Position numbers and translations under genes: made by a program
Assembly: GCF_003350535.1 (NCBI RefSeq)
Contig: NZ_QQBB01000020.1
Location: 1 to 39,426 of the forward strand
DNA length: 39,426 nucleotides
Reading direction: 5' to 3'
Source: Microvirga subterranea
GTDB taxonomy: Bacteria > Pseudomonadota > Alphaproteobacteria > Rhizobiales > Beijerinckiaceae
The notes under the pieces: generated by a model
What the model was told of the DNA's origin: nothing
The model's input: the letters and a program-made list of their open reading frames with translations, nothing else
Database searches by the model: none
Shown: positions 18,225-26,247 of the stretch, piece by piece
How positions within the stretch are numbered: position 1 is the stretch's first letter
Layout: each line of letters starts with the position of its first letter

Positions 18225-18570
18225 CGGAGGTGGCCCGATCCTGTCAGCCGCCGCGACCCGCCCGACGGTTACGTCCTGACGCTTGTTCGCCTGTCGCTGG
18301 AGGCGCGAGTGGGGTCACGCCACATCTCGTAGGGATTGGCCCCCGGAATGTCCAGCACCGCCTTCTCGCTTGGCGTGAGGTGCCGGACGGCCCGTACGGC
18401 AGATCCCTCAACCGGATTATGGGTTCATTCAATGCGTCGCCACCCGATCCCTGCAACACGCCCGTCGAATCTACTGCCCCTACCCGCGTGACTCCGAGTT
18501 CCGAGGCAAGTCCTTCCACGAGGAGCCATCGCTCCCAATCCGGCATGAGGCTCCATTCCGGGTCGCTCAG
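18225..18570. other. Stretch without a supported gene
   Basis: Several frames are open but none is convincing. A minus-strand frame in roughly 18270-18420 reads HLTPSEKAVLDIPGANPYEM and continues WRDPTRASS, which looks protein-like but has no start and ends after about 50 codons; it may be a gene remnant. A longer overlapping minus frame (18244-18774) runs antisense to the membrane protein at 18571 and has no recognisable domain. Confidence 0.3.
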
Positions 18571-19056
18571 GTGAGCTTGCGGGAGGCAACAGTGGAAGGT
18601 CGGTCGTGGGCCGATCTTCTCATGTGGGAGCGCACGGCGGATCCTTGCCTCGTCGAGCCAAGCGAGGAGCGGCAGGAGATCGAGCGTCCTGTCCCAGATC
18701 GGGTTCGCCGTCAGCTCGGCTTGGTCTGCATTGCCGTGACGATGATCCTGCTGATGATGTCCGCTCCGCTGCACCGGCTTGCCGGGGACGGCGAGAACAC
18801 CGAACGCTTCGACAGGATCGGCACTGCGCTCGTGCTGGCCTCGCTCTTGCCGTTGTCGCTGGGCCTGGCCGGCGACCTCTACGTCGCCCTGGAAAAGACG
18901 CTTCGCGAGCCGTCGCTGGCCTGGACCGGGGCCGGTGTTTTCGTGGCCGCGGTGATGCTCCTGTGGTTTGTGGTCCCCCTCCTGTCCCGGAACCGAAAGC
19001 CCCGACCGGCGCCGTCAGCGGGTCCCGGAGGAGGGCGAACGGACAGCGTCTTTTAG
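18571..19056 (+). CDS. DUF6328-like membrane protein, probably N-terminally incomplete
   Basis: A 161-residue frame with three helices: LGLVCIAVTMILLMMSAP, IGTALVLASLLPLSLGLAGD and WTGAGVFVAAVMLLWFVVPL. The APLHRLAGDGENTERFDRIG segment between the first two resembles the HR-containing loop of DUF6328 proteins. Those proteins usually start with another helix, whereas here the first 45 residues are charged and unlike the family, so the 5' part may be a junction. The GTG at 18571 is the first possible start and lacks a clear ribosome site; ATG at 18622 is an alternative. Confidence 0.5.
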   Translation: MSLREATVEGRSWADLLMWERTADPCLVEPSEERQEIERPVPDRVRRQLGLVCIAVTMILLMMSAPLHRLAGDGENTERFDRIGTALVLASLLPLSLGLAGDLYVALEKTLREPSLAWTGAGVFVAAVMLLWFVVPLLSRNRKPRPAPSAGPGGGRTDSVF

Positions 19057-19278
19057 AGCTTCTTACCGGAGTTTACTGGCCTGAGCTGACAGGCGCTCCG
19101 AACGTTTATGCCTTTTGTCAGAAAGGCGGCCTGTTGATCTACTCTCGCGCGGCCCGGGGATTCCCATCGGGCTTCACCTCGCCGTCATCTGACCCCTGGA
19201 AAAGAACATCTGCCCACTTGGTAGAGAGCAACTTGGTAGAGAGTAGCTGCCCCTGACTGCAAAGGCCGGAGCGCTCCC

Positions 19279-19467
19279 TCAAAGGCGCTCCGATGTTCGC
19301 CGCGCAGTAGCCTCTTTACCGGTTTCCTGCCGTATGCGCTCTGCGTCCCGGATCTCCTGCCGCAGGCGGTAGCCGCCAAGTCCGATGAGACTGAGCAGGA
19401 AGGACAGGAATCCGAGGGAGATCCAGTCCAGGAGTGACAGGGTCGTTGACTGGAGGTCGGCCGTCAT
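19279..19467 (-). CDS. Small single-helix membrane protein
   Basis: A 62-residue protein: short polar N-terminus, one membrane helix (LDWISLGFLSFLLSLIGLGG) and a charged cytoplasmic tail (RQEIRDAERIRQETGKEATA). The ATG at 19467 is preceded at ideal distance by GGAGGA, which strongly supports translation. No family name known to me. It stands alone on the minus strand in the stress-gene block. Confidence 0.6.
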   Translation of the reverse strand: MTADLQSTTLSLLDWISLGFLSFLLSLIGLGGYRLRQEIRDAERIRQETGKEATARRTSERL

Positions 19468-19943
19468 GGTTCCTCCGGGCAGCGCTCAATGGCGTATTCG
19501 ACGGATGGGTTTTCGGAAGGGCGGACAGACAGGAAGGCAGGGGGTAGCAGTACATCCGTGCTCACCCCCGCCGGGCGTTCCTCGCTGAACCAAATGGTGT
19601 GCGGCTGCTATGGCCAGCCGTTGCTTGCCTCAGGATCTAAGCCCCAGTTCGCGAAGGCGACAGTCGGACCTTCCCTAGGGTCTTTTCCGGACTCACACGG
19701 CCAAGCCCTGCCCGCATGGACCACCTGCACTGAGGAACGCGGCTACGATGCCCCACCCGATGCCGGGAACCGGGATGGGTGCGCCACATTGGTAAGTGCA
19801 ATGGCCGGGCCAAAAGCCCGTTCTGCCGCCTTTCCGGTCGGTTGGCGCGTCGAGGACCAGAACGAACCTGCGGCCGCGCGTTCCCGGCTTGTCTGGGCAT
19901 CACGGTTCCAGCTCAAAGACGAAACCTTCAGGAGAGATATGCG
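19468..19943. other. Gene-free region upstream of the DUF2382 gene
   Basis: No convincing gene. It must hold the promoter for 19944 and the promoter of the minus-strand gene at 19467. GGAAC motifs occur at about 19734 and 19766, but neither has CGTT at 16-17 bases, so I do not call an EcfG promoter here. Confidence 0.4.
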
Positions 19944-20792
19944 ATGACCAAAACCGTTACGTGCCTCTACCAGGACCAGGACAAAGCCGCCGTGATCGTC
20001 AGCCGCCTGGAGCAGGCCGGCATCTCGCGCAGTGACATCGACGTCTACACGGATGTCTCCGGCGACCTGATCGACGATCTGGATGACGCGGGCGTGCCGC
20101 GATCCGATGCCCATGCGTATGCCGAGGGCGTGCGCCGGGGCGGCTCGCTCGTCGCCGTGGAATGCGACGAGGAGGAGGTCGACCGGGTGATCGGCATTCT
20201 CGATGGCGAGGGACTCCTCGACCTCGACGAGCAGCAGACAGCTTGGCGCTCGGAAGGATGGCAGGGCTATGACGCCTCGACCTCCGGCGGCACGTCCCGA
20301 CTTGGCACGGCGGCGGCAGGGACAACCGGCGGCCTCACCGAAACGTCCGGCACGACCTATGCCGGCAGCGACAGGACCGACATGTCGGATCGCGATGAGG
20401 TCATTCCGGTGGTCGAAGAGGAGCTTCATGTCGGCAAGCGCGATGTGGGCGGCGGGCGCGTGCGCATCCACTCCCGTGTGGTGGAACGCCCCGTGCAGGA
20501 GCAGGTGAGCCTGCGCGAGGAGCGCGTCCACGTGGAGCGCCGTCCGGTCGACCGCCCCTTGGGTGATGCGGACGAGGCCTTCCGCGACCGCACGATCGAG
20601 GCCGAGGAGCGCCGCGAGGAGGCCGTGGTCTCCAAGGAAGCTCGCGTCACCGAAGAAGTGGTGGTGCGCAAGGAAGCCGAGCATCGCACCGAGACCGTGT
20701 CAGACACCGTGCGCAGGACCGAGGTCGACGTCGAGGACGAGCGCAATATCCAGGGCACCGGCACCACGGGCTCAACCGACCGCAAGGTCTGA
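19944..20792 (+). CDS. YsnF/AvaK-type DUF2382 stress protein
   Basis: A 282-residue soluble, highly acidic protein. The first 95 residues match the general stress protein 17M-like domain (VTCLYQDQDKAAVIVSRLEQ). A Gly/Thr-rich linker follows (about 105-145), then the DUF2382 domain from about 150 (EVIPVVEEELHVGKRDVGGG, VRIHSRVVERPVQEQVSLRE) with repeated V-x-x-E-E-V/R-V-x-K-E strands. Its biochemical role is unknown; members are often stress-induced. The ATG at 19944 has CAGGAGAG just upstream. A convergent paralogue lies at 20849. Confidence 0.88.
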   Translation: MTKTVTCLYQDQDKAAVIVSRLEQAGISRSDIDVYTDVSGDLIDDLDDAGVPRSDAHAYAEGVRRGGSLVAVECDEEEVDRVIGILDGEGLLDLDEQQTAWRSEGWQGYDASTSGGTSRLGTAAAGTTGGLTETSGTTYAGSDRTDMSDRDEVIPVVEEELHVGKRDVGGGRVRIHSRVVERPVQEQVSLREERVHVERRPVDRPLGDADEAFRDRTIEAEERREEAVVSKEARVTEEVVVRKEAEHRTETVSDTVRRTEVDVEDERNIQGTGTTGSTDRKV

Positions 20793-20800
20793 TCGCAATC

Positions 20801-20829
20801 CCGAGGCCCGGCCAGACTCCGGGCCTCGG
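20801..20829. terminator. Bidirectional terminator between convergent DUF2382 genes
   Basis: CCGAGGCCCGG (20801-20811) pairs perfectly with CCGGGCCTCGG (20819-20829) around a 7-nt loop. It lies eight bases after one stop codon and 19 bases from the stop of the opposing gene. Confidence 0.8.
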
Positions 20830-20848
20830 TTCCTGAACCTGCCGGGGA

Positions 20849-21334
20849 CTAGGTTGGCGGACCCTCGGGAGCCGGATCTTCAGGATCGGTACGCTCGACG
20901 ATGGCGCGCTGCTTGCGCAGGGTGATCGGCACCTCAACGGCCTCCTGTTCGACGCGGCGCCGGATGTGCAGTTCCTGCTTGAGCACGAGGCGCTTCTCGA
21001 CCACGAGCACCTCCTCCAGCACCGGCACGATCGTCACATCGCCTTCCGTCCTGATCTCGGGTGCGGTTTCGACCACCCTGCCGACGGGTACGCGTGTGAC
21101 CTCCACCGTCTCGTGCTGCACGTCCGCTTGCGCCAGCTCCTCGATGGTATCGGTAACGGTGCGGACCCGAACTCGCCCGGTCACCACCTCCCGCTTGCCG
21201 ACAACGGCGCTCTCCTCAACGAGCGGGATGACCTCCTCGGACATGCTGCGGGGGGCGCTTCGCATCGCCTCCTCGAGCACGGGAACGCCCTCGTCGTTAG
21301 GTGGAGTGGTGGGGGTTCGGGTAGGGCCTGCCAT
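20849..21334 (-). CDS. DUF2382 (YsnF/AvaK) stress protein, short form
   Basis: A 161-residue protein containing essentially only the DUF2382 domain: EEVIPLVEESAVVGKREVVT, VRVRTVTDTIEELAQADVQH, VPVLEEVLVVEKRLVLKQEL, ending in a Pro/Glu-rich tail. It lacks the 17M-like N-terminal domain of its convergent neighbour. The start at 21334 is chosen because an EcfG-type promoter lies directly upstream (21360-21384), giving a 5' leader of about 20 bases; the frame continues further upstream but would cross that promoter. Role unknown. Confidence 0.85.
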   Translation of the reverse strand: MAGPTRTPTTPPNDEGVPVLEEAMRSAPRSMSEEVIPLVEESAVVGKREVVTGRVRVRTVTDTIEELAQADVQHETVEVTRVPVGRVVETAPEIRTEGDVTIVPVLEEVLVVEKRLVLKQELHIRRRVEQEAVEVPITLRKQRAIVERTDPEDPAPEGPPT

Positions 21335-21359
21335 GAGAACTCTCGCGTGAACATGGACC

Positions 21360-21384
21360 AACGGGGGCTCCCGACGGGAGTTCC
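21360..21384 (-). promoter_or_regulatory. EcfG-type general-stress promoter for the minus-strand DUF2382 gene
   Basis: On the minus strand GGAAC is followed by exactly 16 bases and then CGTT, the consensus of alphaproteobacterial EcfG sigma factors. The -10 element is about 26 bases from the start codon. The spacer contains the dyad CTCCCGTCGGGAG. Confidence 0.8.
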
Positions 21385-21430
21385 TCGCTATCGGCAGTCC
21401 CCCCGGCAATGCAGCGCACAAGCCCCCATC

Positions 21431-21455
21431 GGAACGGAGGCTGCGGGTCAACGTT
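21431..21455 (+). promoter_or_regulatory. EcfG-type general-stress promoter for the small membrane protein gene
   Basis: GGAAC at 21431-21435, 16 bases, then CGTT at 21452-21455. It lies 35 bases before the ATG at 21490, with GGAGGAG in between as ribosome site. It is divergent from the matching promoter at 21360-21384. Confidence 0.8.
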
Positions 21456-21489
21456 GATCCCTGTCACGCTGCGTTGGAGGAGAGCCCTA

Positions 21490-21783
21490 ATGCACAAGAG
21501 TCTCTACATTCCGGTGTTCATGACGCTCGTCTGGGTGAGCGACGCCCTCGCCCAGGCCACACCGCCCGCAGGAGGCGGAGCGCCAGCCGCTCCCGCGCCC
21601 AATGGCGGTGGCATGTCGTGGCTGTGGATCATCATTGCTCTGCTGATCGTCGCCGCGATCGTCTGGTACTTCATGCGCGGGCGGTCACGCACCACGACGG
21701 TCGGCACGACCGGCACCTCGGCATCCTCGTCCACGACACCTGACAGCCGACCCCGCGTGTACGACGACAACACCCGCAAATAG
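21490..21783 (+). CDS. Small membrane protein of the stress regulon
   Basis: A 97-residue protein: signal-like helix (YIPVFMTLVWVSDALAQA), a Pro/Ala/Gly linker, a second helix (MSWLWIIIALLIVAAIVWYF) and a Ser/Thr-rich cytoplasmic tail with arginines. A strong ribosome site (GGAGGAG) precedes the ATG. Because its promoter matches EcfG, it is expected to be stress-induced. No named family recognised. Confidence 0.72.
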   Translation: MHKSLYIPVFMTLVWVSDALAQATPPAGGGAPAAPAPNGGGMSWLWIIIALLIVAAIVWYFMRGRSRTTTVGTTGTSASSSTTPDSRPRVYDDNTRK

Positions 21784-21806
21784 GCTGCGTCTTCTCCGAA
21801 CGAAGG

Positions 21807-21835
21807 GCCGTGCCCGAGGCAACACGGGTCACGGC
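21807..21835 (+). terminator. Hairpin after the small membrane protein
   Basis: GCCGTG pairs with CACGGC and inside it CCCG pairs with CGGG around a loop AGGCAACA. It starts 24 bases after the stop codon and overlaps the stop of the opposing frame at 21829, so it may serve both strands. Confidence 0.5.
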
Positions 21836-22095
21836 TGGCCTGCCGCATCAGTGGCTGCTGGAACCTGAGGCTCCGGGCCGCCGGACAGATGATCCGGCTT
21901 AGTCTCGACAGGCGTCCGCATGGTCCGGTACTGCCAGGCTTCTTTCAGATCCTGCCGCAGCCCCGGTCTCGGCTTCGGGAGAGTACTCCAGATCAGCAGC
22001 GTGCAGGCCTTGCTCACCCCAAGGACGATCGCTACGCCATAAAGGAAGATCACAGGCGAAAAGCTCTCGTCCACTGCACGTTCTCCCGATGCCAC
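21829..22095 (-). CDS. Possible small membrane protein
   Basis: An 88-codon frame with one good helix near the N-terminus (FSPVIFLYGVAIVLGVSKAC, then TLLIW) and a Pro-rich polar tail. The start is uncertain: GTG codons at 22095 and 22074 are both possible, the latter with GGGAGA nearby. The helix and its placement among similar small proteins support it; no homologue known to me. Confidence 0.4.
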   Translation of the reverse strand: MASGERAVDESFSPVIFLYGVAIVLGVSKACTLLIWSTLPKPRPGLRQDLKEAWQYRTMRTPVETKPDHLSGGPEPQVPAATDAAGQP

Positions 22096-22114
22096 GATGC
22101 CACATTCCCGCGGA

Positions 22115-22230
22115 GGAACGCTGAAGAGGATGTGTGGTTGAATCCATGCGGAGACAACCTGACTTACGCATGATCCTTGACCTACCTCCGCGACTTGGCC
22201 CCGTTCCGGCGACTGAACGGGGCTTCTTGT
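22115..22230 (+). ncRNA. Candidate small RNA: stress-like promoter plus terminator
   Basis: GGAAC at 22115-22119, 16 bases, then GGTT at 22136-22139 resembles the EcfG consensus with one mismatch in the -10. About 60 bases on, GCCCCGTTC (22198-22206) pairs perfectly with GAACGGGGC (22215-22223) around an 8-nt loop, followed by TTCTTGT. No supported frame lies between them. A transcript of roughly 80 bases would fit a small RNA or an attenuated leader of hsp20. Confidence 0.3.
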
Positions 22231-22411
22231 GCGTGCTTGCCGCCGAAGGCCGTTCAGGACCGATGGAGGTGCTCCCTCAGGTGTTCGACGGCGTGGAACC
22301 CGATGCTTCGCGGCGGCATTTTCCTGCACCGCTCCGCGCGAGACGCGAAGAGCGACGGCCAGCCTCCTCGCCTGTGCGGAGTGATCGTGACTTCGAAGGA
22401 GGTAAACGACC

Positions 22412-23020
22412 ATGGCCCGCAATCCCCTCACCACGTCCCGCCCCGGCTTCGGCGTGCTCGGCGGGAGCGATCCCTTCCTGTCGCTCCACCGCGAGATGAA
22501 CCGCCTATTCGACGACGTGCTGCGCGGCAGCGGACCGCCTGCCATGTCCGGCAGCCAGGGCCAAGGCGATGTCGGATCCTTCGTCAACGCCAGCATGAAC
22601 GTCTCCGAGACGGAGAAGGAATTCCGCATCACGGCGGAGTTGCCTGGCGTGGCCGAGCAGGACATCGACGTCAGCCTCGACGATGACGTTCTCACCATCA
22701 GGGGTGAGAAGAGATTCGAGCGCAAGGACGAGAAGGAGTCCTTCCACTTCGTCGAGTGCTCCTACGGCACCTTTCAGCGCTCGTTGCGGCTGCCCTTCGA
22801 GATCGATCCGGAGCAGGTGCAGGCGCACTTCGAGAACGGCGTCCTGACCGTGACCGTGCCCAAGACCGGGCGGCAGGAGCGCTCCCGCCGCATCCAGGTG
22901 CAGGGGCGGGGTATGGGCAATCCGGGTTCCCGGACTAGCCAGAACGCTCAGGGCTCCGAGGGTTCCTCGGGCAGCGGCGACGAGGATGTCTCAGGCCGGC
23001 AGAAGCGGCGGAGCGTCTGA
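22412..23020 (+). CDS. Hsp20 small heat-shock protein
   Basis: A 202-residue alpha-crystallin family chaperone. The N-terminal segment DPFLSLHREMNRLFDDVLRG is typical of class A proteobacterial Hsp20. The alpha-crystallin domain spans about 65-160 with FRITAELPGVAEQDIDVSLD, LTIRGEKRFE, and FENGVLTVTVPK, which includes the G-V-L motif. A Gly/Ser-rich acidic-basic tail extends about 40 residues beyond the domain, longer than usual. It holds unfolding proteins in soluble form. GAAGGAGG lies just before the ATG. A weak GGAAC-N17-CATT at about 22293 may be the promoter. Confidence 0.94.
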   Translation: MARNPLTTSRPGFGVLGGSDPFLSLHREMNRLFDDVLRGSGPPAMSGSQGQGDVGSFVNASMNVSETEKEFRITAELPGVAEQDIDVSLDDDVLTIRGEKRFERKDEKESFHFVECSYGTFQRSLRLPFEIDPEQVQAHFENGVLTVTVPKTGRQERSRRIQVQGRGMGNPGSRTSQNAQGSEGSSGSGDEDVSGRQKRRSV

Positions 23021-23095
23021 TGACACGCTTCGCAGCCATGCATGACAATTGTTGAGTGAAGGCTGTCTGGGATCGGCCTGCGGTGAGGCACGACG

Positions 23096-23944
23096 GTGAT
23101 GATGACGATGTCCGAAATGGCTGCGGATCAACTCGGCAAGCTCCTGGCCGAGGACGTCCGCCGCCTGTTCGGCTCCGCGCAGCATGAGCACGCTGAGCGG
23201 CTCGACGGCATCGCGCGGATCGCCCTTGAGTGTCTCGGACGGAGCGACGCCCTCTACCACAACCTGGAACACACCTTCCTGGTGACCCTGGTCGGGCGGG
23301 ACATCCTGCGCGGACGCATGCTCACCGAGCGGCTCGAGCCGGACGACTATGCCCACCTAATCGTCGCCTGCCTGCTGCACGACATCGGCTATGTCCGCGG
23401 CATCCTCGCCGGCGACCGGGGTGGCGGCTACGTGGTCAGCCCGGACGGGCGCACGGTCACCCTGCCTCGCGGCGCCTCGGACGCGGTGCTCACCCCCTAC
23501 CATGTCGATCGCTCCAAGCTCTTCGTCGTGGAACGACTCGGGTCCTCGCCCACCCTGGACGCGGCCCGGGTGAGCCGGGCGATCGAATTCACCCGCTTTC
23601 CGGCGTGCAGTGGGGCCGACGAGCATCCCGATAACCGTGAGGGGCGGCTGGTGCAGGCGGCCGACCTGATCGGGCAGCTCGGAGATCCCTTGTATCTGAG
23701 GAAGGCCAATGCCCTCTTCTACGAGTTCGAGGAGGTCGGGCTCAACCGCCAACTCGGCTACGCCTCGCCTGCCGACATGGTCGAGCGCTATCCCGACTTT
23801 TACTGGACGAGCGTCTCACCGCATCTGACGGAAGCGATCGGCTACCTGAACGTCACCGCCTCCGGACGACAGTGGATCGCCAACCTGCACAGCCACGTGT
23901 TCTGTGCCGAGCACGCCTTCGCCCTCATGGGGCCGGAGCGATAA
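23096..23944 (+). CDS. HD-domain phosphohydrolase
   Basis: A 282-residue cytoplasmic protein. The metal-binding HD pattern is visible: YHNLEHTFLV near residue 60 (His), CLLHDIGYVRG near 95 (HD pair) and AADLIGQLGD near 195 (distal Asp). This order resembles cyclic-nucleotide phosphodiesterase-like HD proteins, which hydrolyse a phosphoester; the natural substrate is unknown. It starts 75 bases after hsp20 on the same strand and may be cotranscribed. Several close ATGs make the exact start uncertain. Confidence 0.82.
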   Translation: MMMTMSEMAADQLGKLLAEDVRRLFGSAQHEHAERLDGIARIALECLGRSDALYHNLEHTFLVTLVGRDILRGRMLTERLEPDDYAHLIVACLLHDIGYVRGILAGDRGGGYVVSPDGRTVTLPRGASDAVLTPYHVDRSKLFVVERLGSSPTLDAARVSRAIEFTRFPACSGADEHPDNREGRLVQAADLIGQLGDPLYLRKANALFYEFEEVGLNRQLGYASPADMVERYPDFYWTSVSPHLTEAIGYLNVTASGRQWIANLHSHVFCAEHAFALMGPER

Positions 23945-23985
23945 GATCTTGAGATCCTGCTTCCCATCCGTCCATGACCGTGGTG

Positions 23986-24808
23986 GGCTGTGTCGCAAAC
24001 CTGGAGCGGAGGCGAGGGAATGGTTGAGGCAGTGTCTTGGCTTCAGGCAGCGAGTCTCTCAAACTGCTCGGCGAGGGAAAGCTGTGAACGGCAGGCGTAC
24101 TTCGCCTGTCCTTTCCGCATCATATGCACCATCTCGATTCCGCCCAGGATCACACGAGCGCTGTTCATCGTCTTGAACCCGAGCATCGGCCGCACTCGCC
24201 GTTTGATCGCCCGATGATCCTGCTCAATGCGATTGTTCAAGTAGGCACTTTGCCGGATCAGGATCGGCTTCAATTGGCGTCTCGACCGATCCTGAAGTCG
24301 ATCTGTCGTGTCGCAGGACAGGATTGCCTCGCGGTTGGTCTGGCTGCCGTCAATGACGATGCGCTTGGGCCGGCCATGCCGCTTGAGGGCCTTACGCAGG
24401 AACCGCTTGGCGGCTGCCAAATTTCGCCGTTCGCTAAACCAAAATTCAACCGTATCGCCGTTGCTGTCGATTGCACGATAGAGATACCGCCACTGGCCTC
24501 TAACCCTGATATATGTCTCGTCGACATGCAACTTTCCCGTGACGGCTCTCTTGCGGCGATTGAACCGCTCCAGCAGTTCGGGTGAGTACCGGATGACCCA
24601 TCTGTGAATGGTCGCGTGATCGACCAAGATGCCTCGCTCGGCCATCATCTCCTCTAGATTCCGCAGGCTCAGATTGTAAGCCAGGTACCACCGGACACAG
24701 AGCAGGATTACCGAGCGATCGAAGTGACGGCCTTTGAACATCATACGCCTCCGGAGCCTGCCGTAGGCATAGACCGAACTAAGTTGCTGATGAGTTTGCG
24801 ACAGTTCC
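23986..24808 (-). mobile_element. IS6-family insertion sequence, copy B (823 bp)
   Basis: Ends GGCTGTGTCGCAAAC (23986-24000) and, at the right, GTTTGCGACAGTTCC (24794-24808) form an imperfect inverted repeat around a single transposase gene. Flanking octets differ, so no target duplication remains. The right end lies one base before the surviving part of a VWA gene, which it has truncated. Confidence 0.85.
24043..24744 (-). CDS. IS6-family transposase
   Basis: A 233-residue DDE transposase with N-terminal MMFKGRHFDRSVILLCVRWY, the catalytic residues in LHVDETYIRVRG (Asp), IVIDGSQTN (Asp) and NNRIEQDHRAIKRR (Glu), and the C-terminal MLGFKTMNSARVILGGIEMV typical of the IS26-like branch. The frame is complete and the triad intact. 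It encodes replicative, cointegrate-forming transposition. Confidence 0.94.
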   Translation of the reverse strand: MMFKGRHFDRSVILLCVRWYLAYNLSLRNLEEMMAERGILVDHATIHRWVIRYSPELLERFNRRKRAVTGKLHVDETYIRVRGQWRYLYRAIDSNGDTVEFWFSERRNLAAAKRFLRKALKRHGRPKRIVIDGSQTNREAILSCDTTDRLQDRSRRQLKPILIRQSAYLNNRIEQDHRAIKRRVRPMLGFKTMNSARVILGGIEMVHMMRKGQAKYACRSQLSLAEQFERLAA

Positions 24809-24809
24809 T

Positions 24810-25829
24810 TTCCTCACCGACTTCGGCGGAGATCCAAAATCCTGTTACGTCAACTACACGCTCAAGGACGGCCCACCTCCGCCGGACGGCCCCGAGACGA
24901 TGGGCAGCCGCTGGAAGAAGGCAATCATCGCGATTGACGCCTCCGGCTCGATGACGGCGCGGGTCGGTGGCGAACGGAAGATAGATGCCGCCAAGGCCGC
25001 AGTGCGGAGATTTCTCGATACGGTTCCGCCGGACGCGGAGGTCGGTCTTCTGGCGTTCGGGCACAAAGGAAACAACAACGAGAGCGGCAAAGCCGCGTCC
25101 TGCGCGGGCGTGGAGTTGCTGTCTGAGCTCTCGACGGTGAATGCGAAGAGGATCGCCAGCGTGCTCGACAATGTACAGGCGACAGGCTGGACACCCTTGG
25201 CGGCAACGATCACAAAGGCGGGGCAGAGTTTCACGCCCGCGTCCGGCGAGGGTGAACAGGTTGTCTTTGTGGTGTCCGATGGGCTGGAGACATGCGGCGG
25301 CGATCCTGTCGCTGCCGCCCGGGCGCTGCGCGAGTCTGACCTGAAGGCGACCGTCAATATCATCGGCTTCAACATTCCCGAGAAGGATCGCAAGGCGCTT
25401 GAGGCGGTGGCCAGTGCCGGAAGCGGTGCGTTCTCCCACGCTGCGAACAGGAAGGAGCTGGAAGACAGGCTTCGTGTGAGAACCGCGAATCTGACGGAAA
25501 TGCTCAACTACGAGACCGCCGCGCTCGAGGTGAGAAGTGCCAACAACACCAGCGCTCTGGAGGCAGCGAGCCACGCCAACACCTGCGTGCTGGACATCAC
25601 GAATAAAGAATCGACCAGGTTCCTGGAGATGACCGACCGGATGGTCAGGGATGGCCAGACTGATGCTGAATCCGCGCGTGAGGCGTACCAGCGGCTGAGG
25701 CAGCGCCATGAAGCACTGAAGGCTGAGATGCAGACATACAGCGACCGGGGGAGGGCGGAGATGGAGGCTGTCAACGGCCGCATCGACAAGGAACGCGAAC
25801 GCGTTAAGTCGACTTATGGTCAGAAATGA
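24810..25829 (+). pseudogene. VWA-domain protein, 5' end removed by IS6
   Basis: The frame is open from the IS6 edge: FLTDFGGDPKSCYVNYTLKD, a Pro-rich linker, then a von Willebrand A domain. The MIDAS residues are in IDASGSMTA, the Thr in GWTPLAATI and the Asp in VSDGLETCGGD. After about residue 200 comes a coiled, charged C-terminal part (EAYQRLRQRHEALKAEMQTY). An ATG at 24900 could start a 309-residue protein covering the whole VWA domain, but the residues before it clearly belong to the same protein, so the gene once extended further left. VWA proteins bind partners through a metal ion; the missing part probably carried the membrane anchor or signal peptide. Confidence 0.75.
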
Positions 25830-26247
25830 CAAGGGCGAAGTAGCGGTGAGTCAGCCGACCAGCTTCCCTGTACTGCGACCGGATCGCTCGGAGATCGGTC
25901 CAGATTCCGCGCGAGCGCTGCTCACGGCACCCATTCTCACGCCCGTCCTCGATCAGCCACAAGTTGCAGCCGCCCCCGTCCGCCAAAACCCGAACACCTG
26001 CCTCAAAGGCGCGCAGATGATCACAAACCCGCACCGCATTGACGTCCACCACCTTGGGCCCTTGCCTTCGTCGATGCGATGACGGTGAAGGAGATGAGCG
26101 AGGTGGCAGGTATGAATTGAGCACAGGAGAAGTCCATCGACATGGGCGCCCTAGCTAAGCTTGTGGCAGTCCTGGCCGAGCGCATGCGGGACTGCTGAAC
26201 GTCCACGCCACTGCCTTTCACGCATCACCTCTCGGGAAGAAGCAATC
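25830..26247. other. Stretch with decayed coding remnants
   Basis: No intact gene. A plus frame at about 26065-26200 reads FVDAMTVKEMSEVAGMN, a TGA, then AQEKSIDMGALAKLVAVLAE to a stop near 26200, which looks like the tail of a gene with a nonsense codon. The promoter for the efflux pair probably lies near 26200. The family of the remnant is not recognised. Confidence 0.35.

Noticed and set aside
18244..18774. 176-codon minus-strand frame
   Set aside because: It is antisense to the membrane protein at 18571, which has three clear helices, and its own product has no recognisable domain or ribosome site.
19734..19790. EcfG promoter before the DUF2382 gene at 19944
   Set aside because: GGAAC occurs twice but CGTT is absent at 16-17 bases from either.
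19743..20684. 313-codon minus-strand frame with His-rich product
   Set aside because: Complete antisense shadow of the DUF2382 gene at 19944-20792, caused by high GC and biased codon use.
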